Shown one piece after another: positions 40,401 through 51,870 of a DNA stretch of 64,000 nucleotides; the stretch's first letter is position 1, and the number at the start of each line of letters is the position of its first letter. Source of the DNA: Hirundichthys speculiger. Lineage: Eukaryota; Chordata; Actinopteri; Beloniformes; Exocoetidae. Made by a program: the position numbers and the translations under genes. The stretch is taken from assembly GCA_018398805.1 (NCBI GenBank), contig JAGFBZ010001254.1:1116001-1180000 (forward strand), read 5' to 3'. A model generated the notes under the pieces. It made no database searches and was not told the origin of the DNA. It saw only the letters and a program-made list of their open reading frames with translations.

Positions 40401-40690
40401 TGCTAATTAGGGATGCCACGATTCACTCAACTCACGATACAATTTGAATCATGATTGGAATCATGTACAACACAAAATTAATTTACAGGGAAATGGCTGA
40501 TCTTTTTTTCTTTTTTTTTTCTTTTACACAAATACAGCATTTTCCTTTTTAACAACACGTCTCTTACGCTCTTTTAAATACAGTAGATTAGAGCTAGCAG
40601 CAAATAACAAAAAAGAAAATTGTCAGTTTTCTTTTTTTACTTTTTACAATTCAATTTTTTTCTTATCCTCTTTAAACCTGCATAGCAAAT
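37436..40690. other. AT-rich sequence, no gene; possible hAT end at its right
   Basis: No gene recognised. At 40409 'tagggatgccacgattc' resembles the start of a teleost DNA transposon, and 'tttgccaccctac' at about 43073-43085 could be its other end, which would make 40409-43085 one element carrying the LINE and SINE insertions. I found no target duplication, so this is only a suggestion. Confidence 0.35.
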
Positions 40691-40694
40691 GACT

Positions 40695-40873
40695 TTTTTG
40701 GCTCTAGTGGCCTTTTTATTGAAAGTAGAGAGACAGGAAGGGGGGCAGAGAGAATGGGGAAGACATGCGGGAAAGAGTCGCTGAGCCAGGAATCGAACTC
40801 ACGACCAGCCGCACGAGGACTGTAGCCTCTGTATATGGCCGCCTGCCCTAACCACTGCGTCACCGGGGCGGTC
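40695..40873 (-). mobile_element. tRNA-derived SINE, near-complete head and body
   Basis: Read on the minus strand it starts with the tRNA-like ggtgacgcagtggttaggg (A-box region) and has the B-box gagttcgattcctgg (complement of 40786-40800). It continues through pyrimidine-rich 'tctctctgccccccttcctg' to 'caataaaaaggcc'. The well-preserved B box shows a pol III promoter origin. This family differs from the SINE at 50613-50957. A 73-codon open frame through it is incidental. Confidence 0.85.
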
Positions 40874-41231
40874 AGTGGAAACTGTTTTACCAACTCTCAA
40901 ATCTGTCAAATAGGCCTACTGCCCTCTTTTCAGTTGATCAGTACAGTATCAACATTTTTTTTCCTCTAGTACATAACAAGTCAACTCTAGTGATTCTTGT
41001 CCGCCAGGTTCCCTCTGCTCTTCAATCGTTTTTCTGTTCTTCTTTGCTGAGGACAGCCTATAAGTTCAACTTAAAAGTTATCCTTTGTGTTTATGTTGGA
41101 AATCGACATGTTGTATATGATTTGCAATGTTAAAATGTACAGTTTTCTTAGGTCCAGAAAACCGCTAGCGTTAGCGTGCTAGCCCGTTAGCATACCAGCA
41201 TACCACGTTTATTTTTTGATTGCATTTTATA

Positions 41232-42222
41232 TAGATTCAACTTTATTGTCATTGCACCTGTCAAAGTACAGGGCAACGAAATGCAGTTAGCATCTAACCA
41301 GAAGTGCTTTTGCAGAGAAATAAATACAATGTACAGTATTGTTAGGAATAAAATATCTGTGGGCTGTTAAAGAGTTCAACAGGGAAACAGCTGATGGAAA
41401 GAAACTGTTCCTGATTCTGCTGGTTCCTGTACGGAGACTCCTGTAGCGTCTCCTAGAGGGCAGGAGGGTAAACAGTCCGTGTGCTGGGTGGGAGGAGTCA
41501 TTGATGATGCTGGTTGCTCTCCTGAGACAACGCTTCCTGTGGATGGTGGCCATGGCAGGAAGTGGAGCTCTGGCGATGCGCTGGGCGGTTTTCACCACCC
41601 TCTGCAAGGCCTTCCGGTCAGGGCTGGAGCAGTTCCCGTACCAGACTGTGATACAGTTGGTAAGGATGCTCTCGATGGTGCAGCGGTACAAGTTCACCAG
41701 CACGTTCGAAGAGAGCGTGCTCTCTTCCTCAAGAAGAAGAGGCGCTGGTAAGCCTTCCTGACCAGGTTGGAGCAGTTTGTTGTCCAGGAGAGGTACTCTG
41801 AAATGTGGATCACCAGGAATTTGAAGCTGGTCCCTCGTTCCACTGCAACACCATTGATGTGGATGGGTGGATGAGTGACAGCATTCTTCCTGAAGTCCAC
41901 AATGATTTCTTTAGTTTTTGAGGTATTGAGCCTCAGGTTATTGTTCTCGCACCACACAGCCAGGTGGTCCACCTCCTCCCTGTAGGCCAACTCATCATTG
42001 GTCCTGATGAGGCCAATCACGGTGGTGTCATCTGCAAACTTGATGATGTCATTGGAGCCATGAACAGTTCTGCAGTCGTGGGTGAAGAGGGAGTAGAGGA
42101 AAGGACTCAACACGCAGCCTTGTGGTACGCCAGTGTTGATGGTGAAGGTGGAGGAGCAGAGGTGGTCTAACCGGACATGTTGTGGCCTGTTGGTTAGAAA
42201 GTCCAGTAGCCACTGGACTTTA
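41232..42222 (-). pseudogene. Rex1/CR1-group LINE reverse transcriptase, 3' part
   Basis: The minus strand encodes the C-terminal half of a non-LTR reverse transcriptase, which copies the element's RNA into the genome. From about 42222 it reads [19 protein letters not shown], then [19 protein letters not shown], then the active-site motif FADD at 42038-42027. The thumb and tail follow (RNSFFPSAVSLLNSL). A frameshift near 41705 moves the tail into another frame. A polyadenylation-type AATAAAG (complement of 41241-41247) marks the 3' end. The fingers domain and endonuclease are missing by 5' truncation, so it is inactive. Clade placement by eye is likely but not certain. Confidence 0.85.
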
Positions 42223-42224
42223 CT

Positions 42225-42710
42225 TTTTAAGAAAGCTGAGATCTTTTAATCTTCTATAGGTCTGTTGTGGAAAGTGCAATCAGCTTTGCAGCCATCTACT
42301 GGGGCAGCAGCATCAGAACCAGAGACCTGAAGAGAATCAACAAACTGATCAAGAAAGCTGGATCTGTGCTGGGTGTAACTCTGGAGCCGCTGGAGCTGAT
42401 TGTACAAAAAAGAATGCTGCACAAGCTGATGAAGATGATGGAGGACTCTTCACACCCTCTCCATGACACAGTGATCAAACAACAGAGAGTTTTTTATTGA
42501 GAGGCTTCTTCAGGTCCGTTGCAAGACAGAAAGATACAGAAGATCATTCCTGCCAGCAGCCATCAGCCTCCACAACAAGACATAATTTTAAATTTCTGTC
42601 ATTTATTTATTGTTGAAAAAAAAAAAGCCCTTACTACAATGTTGAATTTCCCTTCTGGGATCAATAAAGTATTTTTCATTTCATTTCATTTCATTTTCAT
42701 TTCATTAGAA
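42225..42710 (+). pseudogene. Second Rex1/Babar-like LINE, 3' end
   Basis: The plus strand encodes the last part of a LINE protein: MESAISFAAIYWGSSIRTR, DLKRINKLIKKAGSVLGVT, LEPLELIVQKRMLHKLMKM and HPLHDTVIKQQRVF. It then shifts frame before RCKTERYRRSFLPAAISLHN-like sequence. The 3' end has ccttctgggatcaataaag and a TCATT tandem tail (42676-42706). It abuts the previous LINE in the opposite orientation, 5' end to 5' end, and is a different subfamily because its tail and peptide differ. 5'-truncated and inactive. Confidence 0.85.
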
Positions 42711-45124
42711 CTGTGTCTACTTCGATCGGATAATGCCTTGATTTGCATTAAGTTGAGCACAATCATAGGCAATGAACACGACTCCTCACTTTGCATAGAA
42801 AGTGAATGGGATCCGTGTAATGCCAGCGATTCGTCATGTGTAGTGGACACCGGCCATAAAACTGCTTGTTTACACCCTAATGCTTCCCTCATCACAGTTC
42901 ATGTGGTCTTCTTCTTCTTTAGTAAGCTGTAGGTAAGCTGCACTTCCTGCCATTGTTTTGCATTCAGAAATAAAGACCCATTTGTCCGTGACGTTAATGC
43001 TGCTTTATACAATGGGTCAATGCTAAAAAGTCTGCATTGAATATTTTACATAGTCGATTATGTTGACCATTTTTTTGCCACCCTACTCAGGACCTGTAGT
43101 ACTATTGTTCTCATAATAACACCTGAGAGCAGTTCTTGTAATTATTACAAGATACCTGAAGTTCACAGGATCTGCTAATTATATGCACACAACCAGGAGT
43201 TTCACAGCTGCAGATACAACTCTGAAGTTCCAGGAGAAAGGAGGTAATTAGCATTTTTTTTAAATTTCATTTTATTTATTTATTACATTTTTCATTGGAT
43301 GCAATGAAGAGTATTATACAAAGAGTAACATAGCTAATTACTATTGGGATAGAGTTAAGTAAAAAAAAAAAAAAAACATTTTGTCAAGAAAGAAAAATGT
43401 ATGTCTTCAAACCCAACCATACCTTATAAAACAAAACAAATAAACTAAACATTACAAAATGGGTCCCAAAGTTCAGATGTGCAAATAAAAACAAAAACTA
43501 AAGAATGTGTAATTTCAATTTACACTAGTTCTCAACAAATGACTAAGAAATGTCATATTTGATGTGAATACCCAATCATGGAACCACTTGTGCAAAAAGT
43601 AAATGTTGCCATAACAGTGCGAACAAATCCCTTCATGCACAAGCTTGATCTGCCACCACAGTGAGGGCTGCCTAATGCTTTCTCTTCCTTTCAGTTGGAA
43701 AAGAAGAGAAGAAGGCCTCCCTTCTGGCAGGTCCCCCCAGCCAAACCAACAGATGAAGACTTCTTGTAGGCTAAGGTTCCTTTCCAGCATAGCTGGAGCT
43801 CTCTGGACATCATGCTGGATTCAGCTGACATTACTGGCCTACTCTGTGTCCAATAAATCTCAGAGGAAATGAAAAATAAAAAGATAATACTAAAAAGGGG
43901 CCCTTTTTAAAATGTTTTTAAAATATGTCATACAGTTTATATTGAACACTGGACAAAAAAAAGAGAGAGAGAGCAGCCTTTCAATAAATCTAACATAAAC
44001 TTTAAAAGTAAAATAGGTAAAATACTTATAGTTTTTTTTTTTTAATCCATGGCAGACAAGGTGGAAGTTCAGTGCTTGACATTTAGCCAAAGATGACTGA
44101 ACTAAAAAAAATAAATCATGAAATATAAATGTTACATTTTTATTTCCTGTGCATAAGAGATAATTGCCTTCAGATATACATTCTCTTTATAGAATAAAGT
44201 GCCCAAGATAGGCACCTAAATATATTAAAATGCAACTTAAATACATACTTGAATAATGATACAGTAAGTATAAAAAAAAAAATCACATCAATTAACAGTA
44301 TAAAATTCCAGGGATACTTTAATAAATACAGCCACCTTATTCTTTATTGCTTTTCTGCAGATTGTTCCATGTCATATAGGTGCATAAAATCCAGTTTTCT
44401 CCAGGTCTGTTCAAACCTGAGTTTCATTAAAAAGCAACAACTTAGCAGAGAGAATCTGATTATCACTGGAGTTGAAACAAAGAAGTTGACTGTACAAAAA
44501 TAATCCAGGCTTTTGCCTGTGAGCCGTTGATTATGTCCAGTCCACCACAGTAATAAAGAATAAACTCATGAATAAGAGACTTTGCAAGGAAATTTATATG
44601 CACAGCACATCGTATCAAGGCTTTTGTAAAATAGAGGATGCTGCACCATAATCAATCACAGACAAAAATGGGATTTCCACAAGTTTTTGTTCTTGGCATT
44701 TAAAAAAGATTAAAGCCATCTACTGAATCTTCAAAACGGCTCTTAATAATGACCCATGAGTGACTTCACAAAAGGTTAATCCATTTTTCTGTACAATCAT
44801 TTGTGTTGACATAACATTCATGTTGAGCAGATGGCACTATTGCACCCCTTATCCATCTGGGTTTTCTGTGAAAGTTCCAAGTGAATCTGTATGTGTGTCT
44901 GGCTCAGTTTGGCAGAGCAGAGCAGACTGAACAGAAAGCACTTTGAACTGAATCCTGTGTTTTCGAGACTTCACACCTAATCACTGTGATTGTCTGTTGA
45001 CAGTACAACTAATACCCCAAAATTCCAGTCCAAAAACGATTCAAGCATGGACCAAATTTGAAGAAACAAGTTAAATTCTTGAAGAGGTCATTGTCTCTGT
45101 AACTAAATCCTATATCAAATACTT
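42711..45124. other. AT-rich sequence, no gene recognised
   Basis: Poly-A tracts near 43365 and 44270 and a TTTATTTATTTATTA run near 43270 are visible. Nothing else could be identified. Confidence 0.4.
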
Positions 45125-45208
45125 AGATTAGATTAGATTAGATTAGATTAGATTAGATTAGATTAGAAGTATTTTATTCATCCCCCAAGTGGGAAATTCA
45201 AAAAAAAG
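45125..45208 (-). mobile_element. Rex1/Babar-like LINE tail with (TCTAA)n
   Basis: Ten or so AGATT units (45125-45175) are followed by a block whose complement is gaatttcccacttggggg, the terminal sequence of this LINE group. The microsatellite is the element's own tail, extended. Confidence 0.8.
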
Positions 45209-47130
45209 AAGAAATTACTGAACTACTAATTACTGTTGTATCTTGTGACGCTTCCCCTTAATGTCATCCTTAGCTGCTCATCATTTAAACGATTTATTGT
45301 CTGTGATATTTTTGAAGAGTTCCTTCCATCACCTTTTAATTGTGAGCCATGTCTGATATCTGCATTTACACAAGAACACACATGGAGAAATAACACGAAT
45401 GGTAGATCAGCTCGTATTCGCACCAGCAAAATGTTAGTAGAATGGGAAGATGAACCAGCCGTATTTTCAATGAACGCAGGTGAAATGGGATTTATTCTCC
45501 AAACCATTACTTTCTGAAGCATTCTTAGAAGTCAGCAAAGCATTACAGATATTTTAAAGCAGAAAAGAAATGGATGGATGGTGTTCACCTTTGTTTATTT
45601 AACTGTTGCAACAGTCACTGTTGCACTTTCAAAGTTGCGTAAACTGGATTAACAGGGAAACATGAACTTGTCTGCTTGAATGGCAGCCGCAAAAGTACGG
45701 ATCTGATTCATATCAGATTTATTTAAACAAATGAATGAAGCATGAGAGCATTCTGAGAATACATTTTTTACTGCTCACACGCTCGCTGGTTATATCCGAT
45801 TAGTGCTACACGGGAGGAAAAAAATCTGAATTGTGTCATTTGAGTTTCAGTGGAGCCATAGAGATTCATATACTACACTTACTAATCACAGATGCACTGG
45901 ATCACTGCTGAAAATATAAATATACAACCGACATATTGAACGTTTGTGCCTATTTTCTGTTAATTGTGCTCTCTTTATCAACTTTTAAGACTGAAAATGT
46001 GAATCTAAAAAGTTAACAACCCTATAAGAACAACTTATTGTGATCTTATGCTCCTTTATCACTGTCTTTGGACTTCAGGAATGACATGCACCCAGAACGT
46101 TGTGTGTTTGTGGTTGTGTGTGTTTAAGTTTCCACGTCCATGTACTTAACACTGTATATGTATATGTATAAGGCTTCCATTTACAATAACGTACTTTTTT
46201 CCCAGTAGTTTGTGCTATTTCTGCTGTTGGTCGCCATGGGATTTTGCTTGGTTATTTCCAGTCACATTTTAGGTAGCTGTACTTCTTATGCCAGAAGAAA
46301 GTCCTCGGGGAAGTCCTAGCAAAACTTTCTTCCGTGCTTTACTGTAGAATTAAAGTTGCTTTCACATTGGGGCTGACCATGCATAAGGAAGAAAGAGAGA
46401 CACACACATTCAGAGGTACAGCTGGCTTCGAACATTTAGCTGCTAAGGGCATTTAACTTATTTACTCCTGCAACAAAATGAGATCTTATTTTATCAACGC
46501 TGAGGGAGTTAATGCTCTGACTTACCAGCTAACATCATTACTTAAGCCATTTTATGGAACACATTGGAACTTACTCTACATGACATGAGTCAGTGCCCCA
46601 CAACTACTTTCAAGTCTCTCAAGCATTACTATCATCCCTATTCTATTCTCTATCATCTTTATTCCTCTTCCTCTACAATCATCAAAGCTGATTTGTAGCT
46701 TGAGAAATGGACAAAATAGAGGACCTGACGCTGGTGCACTTCTGCTGCACAGTCCTCAGTTGATCTCAGCACTTTTTGAGACTGCGAAAGCATGACCCAG
46801 CGTGAGGGCAAAGACCTCTTAGGTTTGATGTTGTGCATGTGAGCCACATTCCTCCTACCATCCCATATTATCTGAAGCTTCAAATATCCATTTAAATCTC
46901 TGCATTCCATAAAATGGTATTGGGGACAGTCCTACGTGATAGGAACTACACACATAGCCCCCACATATGAAACCTACTTTATAGTTGCTGTTTGTGAAGT
47001 TATTTTTGTTTCAGTTGCTCTGTGTTTACGCCACCAAATGCCAGGATGGCAGTGCACATTCTTTTCTGAAGCACAGTAGCTTGCAGTGACATGGCAAATA
47101 AAGCATATGTGGGGCCGATAATTGTTAAAC
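45209..47130. other. Single-copy sequence, nothing recognised
   Basis: Overlapping short open frames of about 95 codons at 45226-45522 occur on both strands at once, typical of chance. No RNA gene or transposon end found. Confidence 0.4.
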
Positions 47131-47601
47131 AACAGTATCTGGGGGGTGCACGATAATTATTGGGCCGATAGTTATCGGGCAGATAACAGTAAATGATGAC
47201 GTCATTCTGATAAGTCCAATATCATGACAAATAGCCCCGATAACATATATATTATTGTCAACATGGCAGTGCCTTGCTCCCACTGAGACCAGCAATAACC
47301 AACAGTGAATGTTATGTTCAAGTCACGTCGGCATTATCAGAAAAGCGATTTCTCAATAAGGAAAATCAAGAATACCCCCTCATGCCAGAAAACAACTTGG
47401 TAACTCTGTCATAATTTTGGTAGTTGCTGACTTGAATTGATATCCGCAGTATTTTCCCACATGTTACACATAAAAAGTGGTAAAAAAAATAGAAAAGGAA
47501 AATGAGCTAGCAAATGAGGGAACAAACGAGGGAAATGTGGGGAATTTATATTACACTTTGAATGCAGCATGCGGCACAGTGTGCTGATGAAAGCAAACAA
47601 C

Positions 47602-47766
47602 ATGGCGGCGATTGTATGGAACTTCGTTAAAGTTTCCAAAGAAGATAGTTTGCTGGTTATTTGTGACAAATACTCCAAGCAAATTCCACAAGGGGGGAAA
47701 AATAGCACAACATTAATACGTCAAACCTGATCAGCCATCTGAAACATAACCATCGCTTCGACAGGA
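47602..47766 (+). pseudogene. BED-type zinc finger of a ZBED-like hAT transposase
   Basis: The frame opens MAAIVWNFVKVSKEDSLLVI, continues CDKYSKQIPQGGKNSTTLI, and after a one-base shift reads NLISHLKHNHRFDR (47724-47765). BED fingers use two cysteines followed by two histidines; here the H-x-H pair is intact but the second cysteine position is a tyrosine (CDKY). Together with the frameshift and a stop at 47725-47727, the finger cannot work. Of the family, I am confident; the assignment to ZBED-like hATs is from the SHLKHNH pattern. Confidence 0.7.
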
Positions 47767-47779
47767 GTTTTGAAATCGC

Positions 47780-47826
47780 GCTAACGTGAGCTAATGTGAG
47801 CAAATGTGAGCAAGCGTGAGCAAGCC
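47780..47826. repeat. GTGAGC-based minisatellite
   Basis: Roughly ten-base units gtgagctaat, gtgagcaaat, gtgagcaagc, gtgagcaagc follow the BED-finger remnant. Confidence 0.8.
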
Positions 47827-48354
47827 AGCACCAAAGAATGTAACTGGGACTTATACACATCAGTGAGGCTTTTTAAAAAATTCAAGAAATTTGCGAAAGA
47901 TGACCCACGGTCAAAGGTGAAATAGGTAAAGGTAGAAATATATAAATCTAACTTTTGTCAGTGCATTAATTTTCCATATTTATCTATTTTTTGTAAACCT
48001 CTGGAATGCACTTGTTCAGTTAGTAATTCTGATGCATGTATTTCCATCGATTCAAGGAGCCTTTATTTTTTTACATCAGTAAGTGATGCATCTTATTTAA
48101 GTTGATGTTAAATATCAAATTGGTTTGTTTGATAGCTTTACAAAAATGTTTGAGAGGCTTGCCAATAGTTTTTCATTGGAAAAAATATATTATATATATA
48201 TATATTAGGGCTGTCAATTTCTCAAAATAATTAATCAGATTAATCGCATGACTCTCAATAGTTAATCATGATTAATCGCAAATTAATCGCATATTTTTAT
48301 CTGTTCTAAATCTACCTTATACAGATCTTTTTCAAGTTGTATTACTCTTATTAA

Positions 48355-48910
48355 TACGAGTTCTGACTAGAACCAGGAAATATGACCATATTAGTCCAGT
48401 CCTGAGGTCTCTGGCTTCCTGTCACTCAGAGAATAGACTTTAAAACAGCTCTACTTGTGTTCAAGTCTCTTCATGGCCCCAAAGTCCATCTCTGACATGT
48501 TAGATCCATATGAACCAACCTGGACTCTGAGAACCTCAGGTAGTGGTCTCCTGCTGGTGTCCAGAGTCAGGACTAAACAAGGTGAAGCTGCATTTCAGTT
48601 TTATGCTCCTAAAATCTGGACCAGTCTTCCAGAAGATGTTAGACAGACCTGAACTCTGACAATGTTCAGATCCAGACTGAAAACAGTTCTGTTTAGATGT
48701 GAAGATGATGACTGGAAGGATTTTATCTGCACTCTTCATTTTAAATTTAATTAATAAATTTTTTTATTAATTAATTTTATTTATTATTGATTATTTTTAT
48801 GCTAGTATGGAATGATTGTATTTGCCTTCTTGTGATTTTATGCATCTGTAAAGCACTTTGAATTGCCTTGTGTACGAATTGTGCTCTACAAATAAAGTTG
48901 CCTTGCCTTG
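48355..48910 (+). pseudogene. L2-clade LINE, 3' end of ORF and tail
   Basis: The plus strand encodes the end of an L2-type LINE protein: TRTRKYDHISPVLRSL, then in another frame SISDMLDPYEPTWTLRTSGS and RVRTKQGEAAFQFYAPKIW with LPEDVRQT (48455-48652), then FRSRLKTVLF. The 3' block 'gtaaagcactttgaattgcc' and the tail caaataaagttgccttgcc end it. Two frameshifts and truncation make it inactive. It sits inside the AGGGCTGTCAA transposon, whose sequence resumes at about 48911. Confidence 0.85.
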
Positions 48911-49061
48911 ATATGAGAGTACACAAATGCTCGCCTTATGCAAAACAAATGCATGTTTATTTATTGCTACAATCCAAAATCCATTATATATTATATATAT
49001 ATATACTCAATATTTTCTCTTATGTTCTTCATACAAAATATTTTCGTGGTTTGCTTCAAAC

Positions 49062-49076
49062 GGGGGGGGGGGGGGG
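49062..49076. repeat. G15 homopolymer
   Basis: Fifteen G in a row inside the AGGGCTGTCAA transposon; likely length-variable. Confidence 0.9.
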
Positions 49077-50272
49077 TTCTCTGCATCAGCGCTCTGATTA
49101 GCCGACAAGTGATATTTCAGTAGTCGGACTCCGGTGGTAACTAAATTCACATCGACAGCAAACACAAACAACATTTATCTTGTGGAGTTAGCCATCAGGC
49201 AAGGTTTTGAAGCTAAACTTACCATTCAAAATAGTATCTTTTGTATCCATTTTTATCCCAATTACTGCTAACGGAGGTATGTTTACGTCTGTCTGTCTGG
49301 GGCATGGCCGTCAACGTCAGTGCATGGCTTCCTGTTTTGACAGGACTACGGAGGATTACAGGACTACAACTACGGAGGGGCCCGAGGCTCAATAAACCTA
49401 CTCTCCTCTCTACTATTGTACATCAACGGCCAGGCTAAGGCTCGCGTTAATCCGCGTTAAAAAAATTAGTTGCGTTAAAATTGTTTTGCGTTAATCACGC
49501 GTTAACGCGTTAACTTTGACAGCCCTGATATATATATAATGAATATATATTTAAAGAGTCAAAACTGTTTTTTGTTTTGTTTATAGCATTGATGTAATGA
49601 TCTTGAGTATACGTGTGTTAGCGGTTATCGGTTATCGCTATCAGTCTTTAGGAGCTGAAAGTTATCGGTATTGGTTTTAAAATACAGTTATCATGCATCC
49701 CTAACAGTAACTTTTGCTGACATTACAGCAATCTATCTTTCTATCTGGCTTGAAAATGACAAACAACACATGGGAAATATGAAGAAGAAATGCTATGCTA
49801 CCAACCAGTCAAGTCATATATGTTTGCGGCCTGCGTCAACCTGCTGCATTGTTACATTTCGGAGTAGGTGCATGTCTGGATATGGCGATGATGAAAGCGC
49901 AAGGTCCCAATCTGCAGCAGACATACTTCGAAAGTAGGGGTGTAAAATTCCATCGATATACATCGATACATCAATTTAATAATGAATGATCCAATAGCAT
50001 TGATCAGAAATGTAAACATCGATCTCATATCAAAGTGGGTAATAATTTGTAAAATAAGCCTTTACTTTGAAATTCCTCCTTGCACTACTCTTTCTGCCAG
50101 GGTGGGTACACCTCTGAGCAAAGTGCAAGCAGTGCCATGAAAATTTGCCACAAAAGTACCAGCAAAGAGATAATCTTTCCCAGAGGAAATAATTCAGCTG
50201 TCTGGATTTTATTTTTTTATTTTTTACTTCTTCCCACAAAAACTAAACCACAAGTCAAATAGAGCAACAGAC

Positions 50273-50570
50273 ATCACTGCTGCAATTTCATATTTAATGT
50301 GCAAAGACGAGGCCTTACACTGTTGTAGAGAATGCAGGTTTTTGTGAGCTGCTACAGACTTTGGAGCCGAAGATATTCAGTCCCATCCAGACTGCACTTA
50401 AGTGAGACTTGTATACCGCATTTGTTCAGGAAAGTTAACGATGAAGTTAAAAGCGAATTAGCAAATGCAGAGTCCGTCGCGATAATAACGGACATGTCGC
50501 GTACAATGGAAGCATATGTGACTGTTACATGTCATTTTATCTACAACGCATGGGAAATTAAGAATTACAT
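50273..50570 (+). pseudogene. ZBED-like hAT transposase fragment
   Basis: The peptide ITAAISYLMCKD is followed after a frameshift by YTVVENAGFCELLQTLEPKI, a stop, and then VNDEVKSELANAESVAIITD and SRTMEAYVTVTCHFIYN. This order (helical region 'P-[YF]-S-V-V-E-x-x-G-F', then 'S-V-A-x-T-T-D', then 'Y-x-x-x-T-x-H-F-I') is that of ZBED1/4/6-type hAT transposases, and the ITD aspartate corresponds to the first catalytic residue region. Frameshifts, stops and loss of the remaining catalytic and dimerisation regions make it inactive. Confidence 0.8.
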
Positions 50571-50612
50571 AAATTACATATTATCATATTATACAAATTA
50601 ATATATATTTTT

Positions 50613-50957
50613 GAGCAGCACAGTGGCTTGGTGTTCAGCACTGTTGCCTCACAGCAAGAAGGTTCCTGGTTTGAAACTCTGCAGGGGCCTTTCTGTGTGG
50701 CGTTTGCATGTTCTCCCCGTGCTAGCGTGGGTTTTCCTCTGGGTACTACGGTTTCCTCACCACAGTCCAAAGACATGCATGTCAGGTTAATTGGTGGTTT
50801 GTGTGCGTGGTTGTTTGTCTACATGCGGCCCTGCGATGGACTGGTGACCTGTCCAGGGTGTACTCCTGCCTTTCGCCTGAAGAGAGCTGGGATAGGCTCC
50901 AGCAGATGCCAGAGACCCTGCATAGGATTTAACGGGCATTGATGATGGATGGATGGA
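50613..50957 (+). mobile_element. tRNA-derived SINE, almost full length
   Basis: It starts gagcagcacagtggcttggt (A-box region) and has a B-box-like ggtttgaaactc (50668-50679). The teleost body blocks 'gcatgttctccccgtgctag', 'cctgtccagggtgtactcc' and 'gctgggataggctccagc' follow, ending in GGATGGATGGA. It is the most complete member of the SINE family that is truncated at 12480, 14249, 37280 and 59850. It is inserted in the ZBED-type hAT. Confidence 0.85.
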
Positions 50958-51870
50958 CTATATTACTTATAATATACTGGTAATATATATAATAAATTAT
51001 ATATGATGATAGTTTATATATTATCATGTATGATAAAAGAATTCAATAAATAGACTTTGTGTTAAAGGTTTTTCACTTTACTTTTATATATTGTGAATGT
51101 TTAAAACTTCCACACATCTGGCAGTGGTATGTCATTGTCAGTTTTTGTTGGAAAAAAATGTTTTTCATATAATGTTTGCCTGACTTCAGAAATAGAAATT
51201 TCAAATTATATTTGATTGTGATTTGGCATGAATTTAAGTGATTGTGTAGCAGCATGTGATATCTGATATCGATCGCTGGCTCCTAATTTCAATCGTATCA
51301 AAATCGGATTGTGATAAATTTTCGGATATCGACAAATATTGAATCGTTGTCCAGAGAATCTATATAATTGATATAGAATTGATACATTGATATAATATAG
51401 AATCGATATAATATCGTATCGTGATGAAACCCTTAAGGGCAGGATTTTCATCTATAGGGGAGAGGGAGATAATGTGAGACGGTTTTTACTTCCTCCCCCC
51501 TCTAAGCAAGCTAAATTGATGTGTCTATAAAATTAACACATTTTCCTTTAATTTAGGATGTTTCCTAAGAACGGAAATAATCGGAATGTTTGCCAGACTA
51601 AAGATGGTGAAAATATGATAGTTTTTAAAAAAGTGGTCAAGTGTTTCATTTTACCCCAGCTACAGGGGTAAACTGAGACAAAGCCCAGATTTCAAGGGTA
51701 TAAAGCGAGTAAAATGGGGTAAAATGATCCCCTTACTTTTTTTCCACCACTCTGGAGGTGACTGAACAAACACAAACACAGCAAAGTATCATTAAAAAAG
51801 GTTTTATTCACCATTCAAATGAGAGAAAAGAACCACTTCTACAGTAGGGGAACTCAGATTAGGACACCCC

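Larger units (their letters stand above)
48205..49528. mobile_element. TIR DNA transposon (AGGGCTGTCAA ends)
   Basis: The left end ttagggctgtcaa (48205-48217) and the complement of tcagggctgtcaa (49516-49528) form the inverted repeat. Sub-ends are full of TTAATCGCAT-like and GTTAACGCG-like motifs, as in an abundant teleost element. Flanks on both sides are TATATATA, which fits an 8-base duplication but is not informative in such sequence. No transposase frame remains. An L2 3' end has inserted inside. Confidence 0.75.
47139..49702 (+). mobile_element. BED-finger hAT transposon carrying nested insertions
   Basis: Ends form an inverted repeat: ggggtgcacgataatta from 47143, and the complement of agggatgcatgataact ending at 49702. 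The near-identical 8-base flanks aacagtat (47131-47138) and aacagtaa (49703-49710) fit hAT target duplication. Sub-terminal GATAAC/TTATCGG motifs recur at both ends. A BED-finger remnant lies at 47602-47766. Half the present length is a later insertion (48205-49528), which itself carries an L2 fragment. The rest of the transposase is absent. Confidence 0.65.
49935..51435 (+). mobile_element. Second ZBED-type hAT transposon, degenerate
   Basis: The left end taggggtg (49935) opens into repeated ATCGATA-type motifs, and the right end complement taagggtttca (to 51435) is preceded by many ATCGATA/GATATCG motifs. The paired ends and shared subterminal motif define one element. A plus-strand transposase remnant lies at 50273-50570 and a SINE is inserted at 50613-50957. 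I could not find a convincing 8-base target duplication. Confidence 0.6.

Noticed and set aside
40409..43085. A possible single hAT-like element with ends tagggatgcc and ggtggcaaa-type complement
   Set aside because: The ends match poorly beyond six bases and no 8-base target duplication was found, so it was not called as a feature.
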